Source: Alkalihalophilus pseudofirmus | GTDB lineage: Bacteria > Bacillota > Bacilli > Bacillales > Bacillaceae_D | NCBI RefSeq assembly: GCF_029094545.1 | Contig: NZ_CP117835.1 | Span: forward strand, 186,001-250,000 | Reading direction: 5' to 3' | DNA: 64,000 bases | Shown: positions 53,603 through 62,251 of the stretch, in pieces | Numbering within the stretch: the stretch's first letter is position 1 | Layout: each line of letters starts with the position of its first letter | The notes under the pieces: generated by a model | What the model saw: only the letters and a program-made list of their open reading frames with translations | What the model was told of the DNA's origin: nothing | The model's database searches: none | Position numbers and translations under genes: made by a program

Positions 53603-54724
53603 ATGAATAAGGCCTTAAAAGTATTATTGTTTTCACTGTTAGCACTATCTTTATTTGTAGTAGCTGCATGTGGTTCTACTGAAGAGCCAGCTGAAGAGGC
53701 GCCTGCAAGTGAAGAAAATACAGAAGAATCTACGGATGAAGCAAATGATGAAACAAATGAGGAAGCTGCCTTAGAAGAAACTGGTGAGTTAGTTGTTTAC
53801 TCATCTCGTAATGAAAACTTCGTAAATGCTCTTTTAGAGAAATTTACAGCGGATACAGGAATTGAAGTTAAGCCGCTTCATGCCGGAGATAATGCAGTAA
53901 GCAGAATTAAAGGTGAAGCTGGAAACACACAAGCTGATATTTTTATTTCAAACGATATCGGTGCGCTTGAAAACCTTCGTCTTGAGGGACTTTTAGAAGG
54001 GTCTGATCCTGAAGGAATTGAATCAATCGATGAAAACTATCGTGCAGATGATAATTCTTGGTTCGCTTTATCAGCACGTACACGAGTTTTGATGTATAAT
54101 AAAGATCTAATTACAGAAGAAGAAATGCCGAAATCTATCGAGGAACTAACAGATCCTAAATGGCAAGGTGAGTTCGCTATTACTCGCGGAGGAAATGGCG
54201 GAATGATTGGCCATGTATCAGCGCTTCGTAATGAGTGGGGCGATGAGAAAACTAAAGAGTGGATTGCAGATGTAAAAGATAATGCAGGAGCTATCCTTGA
54301 AGGTCATGGAGATATCCGTCGTGCGGTCGGGGCTGGTGAGTTTACATTTGGTCTAGTAAACAACTACTACTATCACCAACAGCTTCAAGAGCCTACTGAT
54401 AACAACGTTGGAGTTATTTACCCAGATCAGGGTGAGGGAGAAATGGGAGCTGTTGTGAACGCAGCAGGAGTCGGACTTGTGAAGGATGCTCCAAATGCTC
54501 AAAGTGCTCAAGTATTCCTTGATTGGATTTTAGAAGAAGAGAATCAACGTGAATTCTCATATGAGTCACTTGAGGTTCCAATTAATCCAGAAATTGAAGC
54601 TGTGGAAGGTGCAGCAACAATCTCAGATTATAAAACACACGATATGCCACTAAGTCAATTAGGCGAAGTGTGGGAAGATACACGTGAACTTATTGAACAA
54701 GCTGGTCTTGACCTAGACCTGTAA
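53603..54724 (+). CDS. Iron(III)-binding lipoprotein (FbpA/AfuA type)
   Basis: The 373-aa precursor has lipobox VAAC, a long Glu-rich linker (about 22-60) and a ferric-binding fold (GELVVYSSRNENFVNALLEK, GNTQADIFISNDIGAL). Consecutive tyrosines in FGLVNNYYYHQQL match the Fe-coordinating Tyr pair of FbpA/FutA proteins. It binds Fe(III) and hands it to the FbpB-type permease encoded next. The Fur-box promoter confirms iron control. Confidence 0.92.
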   Translation: MNKALKVLLFSLLALSLFVVAACGSTEEPAEEAPASEENTEESTDEANDETNEEAALEETGELVVYSSRNENFVNALLEKFTADTGIEVKPLHAGDNAVSRIKGEAGNTQADIFISNDIGALENLRLEGLLEGSDPEGIESIDENYRADDNSWFALSARTRVLMYNKDLITEEEMPKSIEELTDPKWQGEFAITRGGNGGMIGHVSALRNEWGDEKTKEWIADVKDNAGAILEGHGDIRRAVGAGEFTFGLVNNYYYHQQLQEPTDNNVGVIYPDQGEGEMGAVVNAAGVGLVKDAPNAQSAQVFLDWILEEENQREFSYESLEVPINPEIEAVEGAATISDYKTHDMPLSQLGEVWEDTRELIEQAGLDLDL

Positions 54725-54759
54725 GAGATAATTATTGGGCGAGTGGGAGATGTGACGTC

Positions 54760-56439
54760 ATGAGTCAGCACCTAGATAACGAAAAAAATAATAGTAAAAC
54801 CCCTCAGGTTGGAGACGATATGTCTCCAACCTCTCGCCGTTTATTTAAAGGGATCCGGTTCAATAGGAATCGAGGAAGCAGGCCAGGCGGGGTTTTATTT
54901 ACATTTGCAGCGTTAACCGGTTTATTAATGGCCATACCAGTCTTTTATGTCGTATGGAGATCATTATTTGCTGGTACAGACAGGTGGATGCGCTTACTGG
55001 ATTCACGCATTCCTCAGTTAATTTGGAATACGATGTCTTTAACCTTTATGGTTACTTTATTTGCGGTCTCAATCGGCGTGTTGCTGGCATGGATTGTTAA
55101 TCGTACAAGTCTGCCCGGGAGGAAAATGTGGCAGTGGCTGCTTGCTCTTCCTTTAGTTATACCGCCATACGTAGGGGCTGTTACTTATATTATTGTATTT
55201 GGGCCTAGGGGATGGCTATGGAGAGAGTGGCGTGAGAACGAGTGGCTGCTGAATGTATTCGGTGAATACCCAATTAATGTTTATTCGTTTTGGGGGGTAT
55301 TTGCGGTTCTTACCTTATTCACCTATCCATATGTATTTTTAATTGCCAGCGCTTCACTTAGAAAAATGAACCGTAACTATGAAGAAGTGGCAAGGTCACA
55401 AGGAATGACGACTTCACAAATTTTTTGGAAAGTGAACATTCCATTTCTTCGTCCCGCAATTGGTGCTGGAGCTATCCTAATTGCTTTATATGTGCTGTCA
55501 GATTTCGGTGCGATTGCGATGATGCGGTATACAACATTTACAGCAGCTATTTACTACCAAATGGGAAGTTATGATAATGTTTCAGCTACGGTTTTAAGTG
55601 TGGTATTAATTGTCCTTACACTAGTTATTTTGTGGATTGAATCCAGAACTAAGAAGAAACAATCGTATTATCAAACAAGTAATACATTTAAAGAGCCTGA
55701 CATTTTAAGTCTTGGAAAATGGAAATGGCCAGCGCTTATATTTGTAAGCACAATTTTCTTCATCTCAGTTATCTTGCCGGTTATTGTCCTCGTTTATTGG
55801 TCGGTTCTTGGCCTTGGGGCAGGGGCATTGGATTCAAGATTCTGGGGATATGCATGGAATAGTGTGAAGGTTTCTGGTATGGCAGCTCTCATTTGTATGA
55901 TCTTAGCTCTGCCAGTAGTTTACTTGCGCTCTAGGTATCCTTCCAAAGTATCTGCTATTATTGAAAAGATGAGCTATGCAGGTTATGCGTTACCTGGAGT
56001 CATTGTAGCACTTGGAATCATCTTTATTTTTAATCAGTATATACCTATGCTTTATAATACATTTTATTTGGTGGCCATTGCTTTTGTGATTCGGTTTTTA
56101 CCACAGGCAATGCAGTCAACAGATGCTTCGCTCAGCCTCATTTCTCCACGGATAGACGAGGCAGCGAGAAGCCTGGGCCAGCCTCCTTGGAAGGTCATGA
56201 TCAAAGTAATTATTCCATCTATTCTGCCTGGTATCCTGGCAGGGGGTGCACTCGTATTTGTAAGCAGTATTAAAGAGCTTCCGGCTACTTTATTACTCAG
56301 ACCTCCTGGGTTTGATACACTTGCAGTACGTATTTGGGTAGAGACAAGCGAAGCCATTTACCATATGGCGGCACCCGCGGCTTTGCTTATTGTTATCGTT
56401 TCTATCATTCCTTTGCGCTATTTGCTTAAAAAGTATTAA
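54760..56439 (+). CDS. Iron(III) ABC transporter permease (fused FbpB/AfuB type)
   Basis: The 559-aa protein has about 12 membrane helices arranged as two tandem permease domains, each with an EAA loop (YEEVARSQGMTTSQIFWKV near 210; IDEAARSLGQPPWKVMIKV near 470). This fused layout is usual for FbpB-like Fe(III) permeases. It starts 36 nt after the binding-protein stop behind GGGAGATGTGA and ends at a terminator. Confidence 0.92.
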   Translation: MSQHLDNEKNNSKTPQVGDDMSPTSRRLFKGIRFNRNRGSRPGGVLFTFAALTGLLMAIPVFYVVWRSLFAGTDRWMRLLDSRIPQLIWNTMSLTFMVTLFAVSIGVLLAWIVNRTSLPGRKMWQWLLALPLVIPPYVGAVTYIIVFGPRGWLWREWRENEWLLNVFGEYPINVYSFWGVFAVLTLFTYPYVFLIASASLRKMNRNYEEVARSQGMTTSQIFWKVNIPFLRPAIGAGAILIALYVLSDFGAIAMMRYTTFTAAIYYQMGSYDNVSATVLSVVLIVLTLVILWIESRTKKKQSYYQTSNTFKEPDILSLGKWKWPALIFVSTIFFISVILPVIVLVYWSVLGLGAGALDSRFWGYAWNSVKVSGMAALICMILALPVVYLRSRYPSKVSAIIEKMSYAGYALPGVIVALGIIFIFNQYIPMLYNTFYLVAIAFVIRFLPQAMQSTDASLSLISPRIDEAARSLGQPPWKVMIKVIIPSILPGILAGGALVFVSSIKELPATLLLRPPGFDTLAVRIWVETSEAIYHMAAPAALLIVIVSIIPLRYLLKKY

Positions 56440-56459
56440 CGATTACCTTACTAACTTCG

Positions 56460-56492
56460 AAGGGGTCCTGAAAAGGGAACCTCTTTTTTATT
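56460..56492 (+). terminator. Terminator of the Fe(III) transporter genes
   Basis: An imperfect GC stem (AGGGGTCCT / AGGGAACCTCT) is followed by TTTTTTATTT. Confidence 0.7.
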
Positions 56493-56507
56493 TGACTGAA
56501 AATTTAA

Positions 56508-56556
56508 TTGACAATGAGAATCTTTTTCATTTAAAATAAAGTGAGAATAATTATCA
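56508..56556 (+). promoter_or_regulatory. Fur-controlled promoter of the DUF2325 gene
   Basis: TTGACA (56508-56513), about 18 nt, and TAAAAT (56532-56537). Fur boxes TGACAATGAGAATCT (56509-56523) and TGAGAATAATTATCA (56542-56556; one mismatch) bracket the start point. Confidence 0.83.
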
Positions 56557-56573
56557 ACGAAGGAGTGTAATAT

Positions 56574-56891
56574 ATGTCTTCTTTATTAATAGTCGGAGCG
56601 GATCGTCTTGGGAGTATTCCTCAGAAACTAGAAGGGTTGGGTTTTAAACAGATTACACATGTAGATGGGAGAAAGGCGCAGATGGTAAAGAAAGAAATTC
56701 CATCTCATATTGACCTTATATTAGTTCTTACCGATTTTATTAATCATAATTTAACTTCTGTACTGAAGAAAAAGGCTGCTGAACAAAACATTCCGATTTG
56801 TTACGCGAAACGTTCTTGGTGTTCTATTTATCAGTCGATTGGGCGATGTAATTATGAGTGTAATAAAGAGAGTCAATGTCCATTTAAATAA
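56574..56891 (+). CDS. DUF2325 family protein, iron-regulated
   Basis: The 105-aa protein has a Rossmann-like DUF2325 fold (SLLIVGADRLGSIPQKLEGLG, THVDGRKAQM, DLILVLTDFINHNL) and a cysteine-rich tail (CYAKRSWC, then CNYEC and C near the end). The six C-terminal cysteines could bind a metal or Fe-S cluster (inference). Double Fur boxes directly upstream put it in the iron-limitation response. The biochemical role of DUF2325 is unknown to me. It is cotranscribed with the next gene, 22 nt away. Confidence 0.82.
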   Translation: MSSLLIVGADRLGSIPQKLEGLGFKQITHVDGRKAQMVKKEIPSHIDLILVLTDFINHNLTSVLKKKAAEQNIPICYAKRSWCSIYQSIGRCNYECNKESQCPFK

Positions 56892-56913
56892 TGAAAAGTG
56901 AGGTGGAATAAAG

Positions 56914-57477
56914 ATGGTGAATGCGAACCTTCAACTGATATATTCGGAATATAAATTGTCTCATCGTTTATTAAACAGCATTCAAAAAGTAGTGAATAAA
57001 ATTGTTAGAGAGTATTGTCTCCAACCAGTTGAAGAACGTCACGTGGTTACATTGTTGAAATTGATTACTACATATAAAAGAGACCTTAATAAAGGTTTAT
57101 TTGCTACTACAAAACAGTATATTGAAATCTTAGCTGTTTTAGTTGACCACTTAATCTACACATTAACGGAAGTCGGTGGTCAAGTTCAAATCGCTGGAAT
57201 TGGAAACGATCTTTCCCTGATTACAGATGAAGATGGGAAGTTCATTCTGAAAAAGATAGTTGTTCAAGTAGATTCGCAAATAGTCCCTGTATATTTACAG
57301 GATTTAAGAAAGATTGGGTTAAAAGTTTGTGACGAAGGTGATTTAACTCTCGAAGTTATCGATATTATAAGCGGCAAAAGATATACCAGCTTGCAAAATA
57401 CAGATTATATCCAACAAGAGGCATATCCTTATCAGATCACAAACTTAATAACCGATATAAACCATTTTTGTTCATAG
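56914..57477 (+). CDS. Unknown protein cotranscribed with the DUF2325 gene
   Basis: The 187-aa soluble protein has an all-helical N-terminal half (LIYSEYKLSHRLLNSIQKVV) and a beta-rich C-terminal half (KIVVQVDSQIVPVYLQDLRK). It has no signal peptide and no motif I can name. It follows the DUF2325 gene by 22 nt behind GTGAGGTGG and shares its Fur-type promoter. Its role is probably tied to iron starvation, inferred from context alone. Confidence 0.8.
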   Translation: MVNANLQLIYSEYKLSHRLLNSIQKVVNKIVREYCLQPVEERHVVTLLKLITTYKRDLNKGLFATTKQYIEILAVLVDHLIYTLTEVGGQVQIAGIGNDLSLITDEDGKFILKKIVVQVDSQIVPVYLQDLRKIGLKVCDEGDLTLEVIDIISGKRYTSLQNTDYIQQEAYPYQITNLITDINHFCS

Positions 57478-57500
57478 TGAAAAATGGTTTATTTTTTTGT
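57460..57500 (+). terminator. Terminator of the DUF2325 operon
   Basis: Arms AAACCATTTTT / AAAAATGGTTT (57460-57490) overlap the stop codon and are followed by ATTTTTTTG. Confidence 0.82.
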
Positions 57501-57655
57501 TATATACATACTATTTTCAAGGGATCTTACATAGAAATATTTTATATAGGAGTTAATAAAGGAACATAAAGGGCGGCTTAATCATACAATCAATAAAGTA
57601 CAGTAGAAGCTGTCTCCAAAGACTAGACATTTTTATAAAAGTGTGACAAAATAAA

Positions 57656-57673
57656 GTTGCCCTAAGACAAAAC
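57656..57673 (+). promoter_or_regulatory. MntR-like operator
   Basis: GTTGCCCTAAGACAAAAC resembles the DtxR/MntR palindrome seen in bacilli (TTTGCCTTAAGGaAA type). It lies about 100 nt before a Mn-type binding protein, which supports the reading. Confidence 0.5.
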
Positions 57674-57772
57674 AGTTTTCCTCGGTGAAGAAAAGCAGCT
57701 ATTTTTTTGCGCTATTTTTTGCCTGTACACAACTTTTTTAGTGAGAGTAAAAATAGAGAAAGGATGATGAGA

Positions 57773-58669
57773 GTGCGTAAGTGGTTTTTTGCTTTAGTTG
57801 TTTTATTGATGAGTCTATTTGTTGCAGCGTGTGGAGGAAATGGTAAAAATGAAGAAACTGGCGAGTTGAAGGTTGTTACGAGCTTTTCGATCTTAGCTGA
57901 TATTACAAAGAATGTGACCGGGGATCTTGCTGCTGTTGAGTACTTGGTACCTATCGGCGAAGAACCTCATGGATATGAACCTATTCCGAGTGATTTTCAG
58001 AAGGCCAGTGATTCCTCTGTCTTTTATGTGAATGGTTTAGGCCTTGAGGAGTGGCTAGAGCGTTTGGTTGCGAATGCTGGTGATGCTGAAATTGTTACAG
58101 TTTCTGATGGGATTGATGTAATTCCAGTGGATGGTACGGATGAGGATGACCCCCATGCATGGTTAGATGTTAAAAATGTGATAGCTTATGTAGAAACTAT
58201 TCGTGATGATTTAATGGAAAGAGATCCTGATAATGCTGAGGCGTATGAGGCTAATGCTGAAGCCTATATTCAGGAATTAACTGAACTAGATGAATGGATT
58301 AGTGAAGAATCAGAAGAAATTCCAGAAGATAAACGAACCATTGTAATAAGTGAAAATGCGTTTAAATACTTTGGTGCAGCCTATGGGTATGAAACAATTG
58401 GAATCTGGGAATTGAATTCTCATGAAGAGGGAACTCCGGGTCAAATTTCTCGAGTAGTAGATTTAATTCAAGAAAAAGAGATTCCAGCAGTCTTCTTAGA
58501 AACAACGATTGACAGCCGTTTTATGGATACTGTCTCTAGTAATGCTGGTGTAGAGATTGCCGGTGAGGTTTACACAGATGCGATCGGGGCTGACGGCAGC
58601 GGGGCAGAAACGTATGTAGATATGATGAAACATAATGTAAATACTTTTTTAGAAGGCTTAAAGAAATAA
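57773..58669 (+). CDS. Metal (probably Mn) ABC transporter substrate-binding lipoprotein
   Basis: The roughly 298-aa precursor has lipobox VAAC and the cluster A-I fold. Predicted metal ligands are His in GEEPHGYEP, His in DDPHAWLD, Glu in VISENAFKYF and Asp in YTDAIG, the His-His-Glu-Asp set of PsaA/MntC-type Mn proteins; zinc proteins have a third His. IWELNSHEEGTPGQIS is also PsaA-like. Start GTG 57773 is 7-8 nt behind AAAGG; ATGs at 57764/57767 are too close. No permease or ATPase gene lies beside it. Confidence 0.87.
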   Translation: MRKWFFALVVLLMSLFVAACGGNGKNEETGELKVVTSFSILADITKNVTGDLAAVEYLVPIGEEPHGYEPIPSDFQKASDSSVFYVNGLGLEEWLERLVANAGDAEIVTVSDGIDVIPVDGTDEDDPHAWLDVKNVIAYVETIRDDLMERDPDNAEAYEANAEAYIQELTELDEWISEESEEIPEDKRTIVISENAFKYFGAAYGYETIGIWELNSHEEGTPGQISRVVDLIQEKEIPAVFLETTIDSRFMDTVSSNAGVEIAGEVYTDAIGADGSGAETYVDMMKHNVNTFLEGLKK

Positions 58670-58674
58670 AGATG

Positions 58675-58712
58675 AACCCTCCAATTCGTTATAAGATTGG
58701 AGGGTTTTTATC
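58675..58712. terminator. Bidirectional terminator between metal SBP and rhomboid genes
   Basis: Perfect 11-bp arms AACCCTCCAAT / ATTGGAGGGTT are followed by TTTTAT. Confidence 0.87.
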
Positions 58713-58715
58713 TGC

Positions 58716-59456
58716 TTATCTATTGAATATGCCATATAATACGAGTAAAGCGAGGACAATCCAAAACACGTTCTTAAAAAGCTTTTGATTTCTTCTCTTT
58801 TTTTGCCAACGGTTCGGATTAAAGGTTGGCTCGCTCGTGTCGTGGACATGCTGATACATATGATAAGGCTTCACTCCAGTTAAAAATAAAGGAGCAAGTG
58901 CTGCACCGCCGAGTAAGCCAAACAGGTGCGCTAATACGTTAATATTAGAATTTACAAATGTCATTACAAGGCCAATAATAAGAATAGTCATCACAAGCTG
59001 TGAGTTTGCCTGGTCAATTAAATCTTTTCTAAATAAGACAAGGTAGACAAACATCCCGAATAAACCGAAGATAGCACCAGATGCACCTAAATGAGGAGGG
59101 TAACTCAAGCCTCCTAGATAATAAGTAGCGATATTTGCGATGACACCTGTTCCGAGATAGAAAATGATGAAGCGGAATTTGCCTAGCATTTGTTCTAAGG
59201 CAGGACCAAAGATAACGAGAGAGAAAGAGTTAAATACAACATGCCCAATCGTTAAATGCATGAAAATAGGTGTAATCAGTCTCCACCATTCACCATTGGC
59301 TACAGCCAAGTTATAGCCAATCCCAAGATTTCTAACAAGAGAGCCTCCAGGAAGAAAATTCATCCATACAAATAAGGCTAAATGGATTACTAATAAACCA
59401 AAAATAATAGGGTAGTTCTTTCTAAAGGAATAGAAGCTTTCCTGACGAATAAACAA
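58716..59456 (-). CDS. Rhomboid-family intramembrane serine protease (YdcA-like)
   Basis: The 246-aa protein has six or seven membrane helices. The catalytic Ser lies in HLGASGAIFGLFG and the His in NVLAHLFGLLGG, both present; the first loop WWRLITPIFMHLTIGHVVFN is typical. It should cleave transmembrane substrates within the bilayer. It lies next to acpS, as ydcA does in B. subtilis. I place the start at TTG 59456, 7 nt after GGAGGA; TTG 59474 contains that site. Confidence 0.9.
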   Translation of the reverse strand: MFIRQESFYSFRKNYPIIFGLLVIHLALFVWMNFLPGGSLVRNLGIGYNLAVANGEWWRLITPIFMHLTIGHVVFNSFSLVIFGPALEQMLGKFRFIIFYLGTGVIANIATYYLGGLSYPPHLGASGAIFGLFGMFVYLVLFRKDLIDQANSQLVMTILIIGLVMTFVNSNINVLAHLFGLLGGAALAPLFLTGVKPYHMYQHVHDTSEPTFNPNRWQKKRRNQKLFKNVFWIVLALLVLYGIFNR

Positions 59457-59557
59457 GCTTAATCCTCCTAACAAAATCGTATTCTTTCTATAAGTATATC
59501 AAAAAAGAAAGAGGAAATGCCCGATTTAAGAATTCAGACTAGAAAAGGAGAGTTTAC

Positions 59558-59917
59558 ATGATTATAGGTATCGGAATAGATATTGTGGAATTAGAGCGAA
59601 TAGAACAGCTGCTCACAAAGCAGCCAAGATTTGTTCAAAAAGTGTTAACAAAAGAGGAGCAGTCCGTTTACCAAAAGCTTGCTGAAAAAAGAAAGATTGA
59701 ATTTATGGCTGGACGCTTTGCGGCAAAAGAAGCTTTTGTTAAAGCCTGCGGGACTGGCATCTCAAAAGAGTTCGGATGGCAGGATATTGAGGTGTTGAAT
59801 GAAGTGAACGGAAAGCCGGTACTCACTGCAGACGTTGAGGCAGCTATCCATATATCCATATCTCATAGTGAGAAAAATGCTGTAGCGCAAGTAATTTTAG
59901 AGCGCTTGTCAAGCTAG
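59558..59917 (+). CDS. acpS: Holo-[acyl-carrier-protein] synthase
   Basis: The 119-aa enzyme has the Mg/CoA motif GIGIDIVELERI, the catalytic GRFAAKEAFVKACG and a C-terminal ISISHSEKNAVAQVIL strand. It transfers phosphopantetheine from CoA to apo-ACP for fatty-acid synthesis. AAAAGGAGAG precedes the ATG. Its position between the rhomboid and ydcC-like genes matches the Bacillus order. Confidence 0.96.
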   Translation: MIIGIGIDIVELERIEQLLTKQPRFVQKVLTKEEQSVYQKLAEKRKIEFMAGRFAAKEAFVKACGTGISKEFGWQDIEVLNEVNGKPVLTADVEAAIHISISHSEKNAVAQVILERLSS

Positions 59918-60155
59918 TCTGCATATTGTCCGCCCTTGCCTCATATAGTTGTAATGCGGATGGGAGAGCTTGTGCCATTTCAAGCAGAGTCAGGTCAAAA
60001 TTTCATCAAGAACCTAATTCGTTTATTCTTTGAATGTTAAACACCTTTAAAGGTTTGGCATTCTAGAGTGAACGAACGGGGCACAATCATGATTGCCGTC
60101 TCTTGATTGGTAGAATTCTCTTCTTTGGCGTTAATTGAGACAAAGGGGTGAAGGT

Positions 60156-61166
60156 ATGAAAAGAGTAAGCTGGTTTATCGCACTTATTGTGATGGTGACG
60201 TTTGTTCTTGCAGCGTGCGGTGAAAAAACGCAAGATGATATTCTAGAAGACCTTGAAAGTAAAATGTCCGATATTAGTGGTTATAAGGCAGCTGCTACGA
60301 TGACATTACAAACAGGGAATGAGCCGCAAACATATGAGGTGGAAGTTTGGTATCAAGAAAAAGATTACTATCGTGTAGCACTTAAAAATGCTGCCAAAGA
60401 TCAAAGTCAGATTATCCTCCGCAACGATGACGGGGTATTCGTGTTAACTCCAGCACTTAATAAGAGCTTCCGTTTCCAAAGTGATTGGCCGATCAACAGC
60501 AGCCAAGTGTACTTATACGGCTCACTGATTCAAGATGTGTTAATGGATCCTGAAAGAACCTTTACGGCGACGGAGGATGCGTATGTGTTCCAAACGAATA
60601 CAAACTATCAAAACAAGAACTTAAGCACACAAGAAATTACATTTAATAAGAAAGACTTAGCTCCGCTGCAAGTGAAAGTAATGAATCCTGATCTTGAAGT
60701 TCTTGTTCAATTAGATTTCACAAGTTTTGAAGAGAATGCAAGCTTCAATGAAGGTGATTTCGATATGGAGCGTAATATGACGGGGGCACAAATGAATGAG
60801 CAGCCAACGATGGCTGAACCTGAAGCAGAGATGGCAGTACATTATCCAATGTACACTCCGGACGGTACATCACTAGACTCTTCGCAAACAGTGGAAACTG
60901 ACCGCGGTGAAAGTGTTGTACTGCAATATACAGGAGAAGCTCCATTCACGCTTATTCAAGAGAAAAGCAAAGTGGTGCCTGCCACCACTCCGATGAATGT
61001 AAGTGATGGCGAGCCGGTAGATTTAGGCTTTACGATTGGCGTTATGACTGAAGAGTCCTTAATGTGGTCGTATAATGGTGTAGATTTCTACCTTGCTTCT
61101 TCTACTCTAGGAACAGAAGAAATGGTTTCAATTGCAAGATCTGTTTACGGTACACAAGAAAAATAA
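60156..61166 (+). CDS. ydcC: LolA-like lipoprotein YdcC
   Basis: The 336-aa precursor has lipobox LAAC, then a LolA/LppX-like lipoprotein-binding fold (LESKMSDISGYKAAATMTL, YRVALKNAAKDQSQIILRNDDGVFVLTPALNKSF) and a C-terminal DUF4367-type half. In B. subtilis the gene follows acpS, and its product is a sporulation-linked lipoprotein. ATG 60156 follows AAGGGGTGAAG; the earlier in-frame start at 60135 is unsupported. The acpS-ydcC gap is 238 bp, with no gene seen in it. Confidence 0.85.
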   Translation: MKRVSWFIALIVMVTFVLAACGEKTQDDILEDLESKMSDISGYKAAATMTLQTGNEPQTYEVEVWYQEKDYYRVALKNAAKDQSQIILRNDDGVFVLTPALNKSFRFQSDWPINSSQVYLYGSLIQDVLMDPERTFTATEDAYVFQTNTNYQNKNLSTQEITFNKKDLAPLQVKVMNPDLEVLVQLDFTSFEENASFNEGDFDMERNMTGAQMNEQPTMAEPEAEMAVHYPMYTPDGTSLDSSQTVETDRGESVVLQYTGEAPFTLIQEKSKVVPATTPMNVSDGEPVDLGFTIGVMTEESLMWSYNGVDFYLASSTLGTEEMVSIARSVYGTQEK

Positions 61167-61174
61167 CGATCCAG

Positions 61175-61208
61175 GGAGGCTCACATATAATGTTGAGCCT
61201 TCTTTTTA
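61175..61208 (+). terminator. Terminator after ydcC
   Basis: The stem AGGCTCA / TGAGCCT is followed by TCTTTTTA. Confidence 0.75.
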
Positions 61209-61373
61209 TGGAAATTAAATAGTATTTGTAAAACCTCTTTGCATTTTACAGAAGTCAATGCTATCATTAAATGTGGATAAAAGAAGTTCGTTTTTTGCCA
61301 AGTGATTAGGCATGAAAGCGTTATGAAAACATATAATATTTAGGTCGTTGGTTGATGCTGGGGGTGGATGTTC

Positions 61374-61652
61374 GTGTCAGAACAGAGAACGAAACGCATT
61401 GTAGTGAATTTGCCACAACATTTGTTAAACGAGGTGGACGGTGTGATTCAACAAGAGAATGTAAATTACAGTGAGTTTTTATCGCAAGCAACGAAGCTAT
61501 ATCTTCGTGACCGAAAGAAGCGTCAAATTCGTGAAACGATGCAGCAAGGCTATATGGAAATGGCTAAAATCAACCTTAACCTTGCATCTGAAGCCTTTCT
61601 TGCCGAGGAGGAAGCAGAGAACACCCTTGATCGCTTAGTAAGTGGGGTGTAG
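61374..61652 (+). CDS. ndoAI: Antitoxin EndoAI (ribbon-helix-helix)
   Basis: The 92-aa protein has an N-terminal RHH fold (TKRIVVNLPQHLLNEVDGVI) and the conserved EndoAI C-terminus GYMEMAKINLNLASEAF that binds the toxin. Start GTG 61374 lies 7 nt behind GGGGGTGG; ATG 61368 is too close to it. It pairs with the EndoA toxin gene three bases downstream and neutralises its RNase. Confidence 0.93.
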   Translation: MSEQRTKRIVVNLPQHLLNEVDGVIQQENVNYSEFLSQATKLYLRDRKKRQIRETMQQGYMEMAKINLNLASEAFLAEEEAENTLDRLVSGV

Positions 61653-61655
61653 CGG

Positions 61656-62006
61656 TTGATTGTAAAAAGAGGTGACGTTTATTTTGCCGACCTTTCACCT
61701 GTTGTTGGGTCTGAGCAGGGTGGGGTAAGACCTGTTTTAATCATCCAAAATGATATTGGGAATCGTTTTAGTCCTACTGTCATTGTGGCTGCAATCACGG
61801 CACAAATTCAAAAGGCAAAATTGCCGACTCATGTTGAAATCAATGCAAAAAGATACGGATTTGATCGTGATTCGGTCATTTTGCTAGAACAAGTAAGAAC
61901 AATTGATAAACAGCGCCTGACCGATAAAATCACCCATCTTGATGATGATATGATGACGAGGGTTAATGATGCTTTGTTTATTAGTTTGGGATTAATTGAC
62001 TTTTAA
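61656..62006 (+). CDS. ndoA: mRNA interferase EndoA (MazF family toxin)
   Basis: The 116-aa protein is nearly identical in text to B. subtilis NdoA ([53 protein letters not shown]). It cleaves mRNA at U^ACAU sites when free of EndoAI. The TTG start is 3 nt after the antitoxin stop, and the low-efficiency start fits lower toxin than antitoxin synthesis. Its linkage to rsbRA is as in other bacilli. Confidence 0.96.
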   Translation: MIVKRGDVYFADLSPVVGSEQGGVRPVLIIQNDIGNRFSPTVIVAAITAQIQKAKLPTHVEINAKRYGFDRDSVILLEQVRTIDKQRLTDKITHLDDDMMTRVNDALFISLGLIDF

Positions 62007-62012
62007 ATGAGA

Positions 62013-62044
62013 AAAAACTCCGCTTTTAGCGGGGTTTTTTTCAA
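62013..62044 (+). terminator. Terminator after ndoA
   Basis: The stem AAAACTCCGC / GCGGGGTTTT has a 4-5 nt loop and is followed by TTTT. Confidence 0.88.
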
Positions 62045-62251
62045 TTATTTTACATTAAATCATGCATTTAACGGTTTATTATTGATCAAAAGCAGTGAAA
62101 TAAGGTTTAATTAATATGAGGAACTTTACTGAAGTGGGATTTCTTACATGAACTTGTAAAACCTTTAATCTGAAAATCTTTGCAACATCAAGCAAGTCGT
62201 GAAATAATAACTGTAACAAACTGTAACCACTTTGAACTGGAGGAAAGTAAG

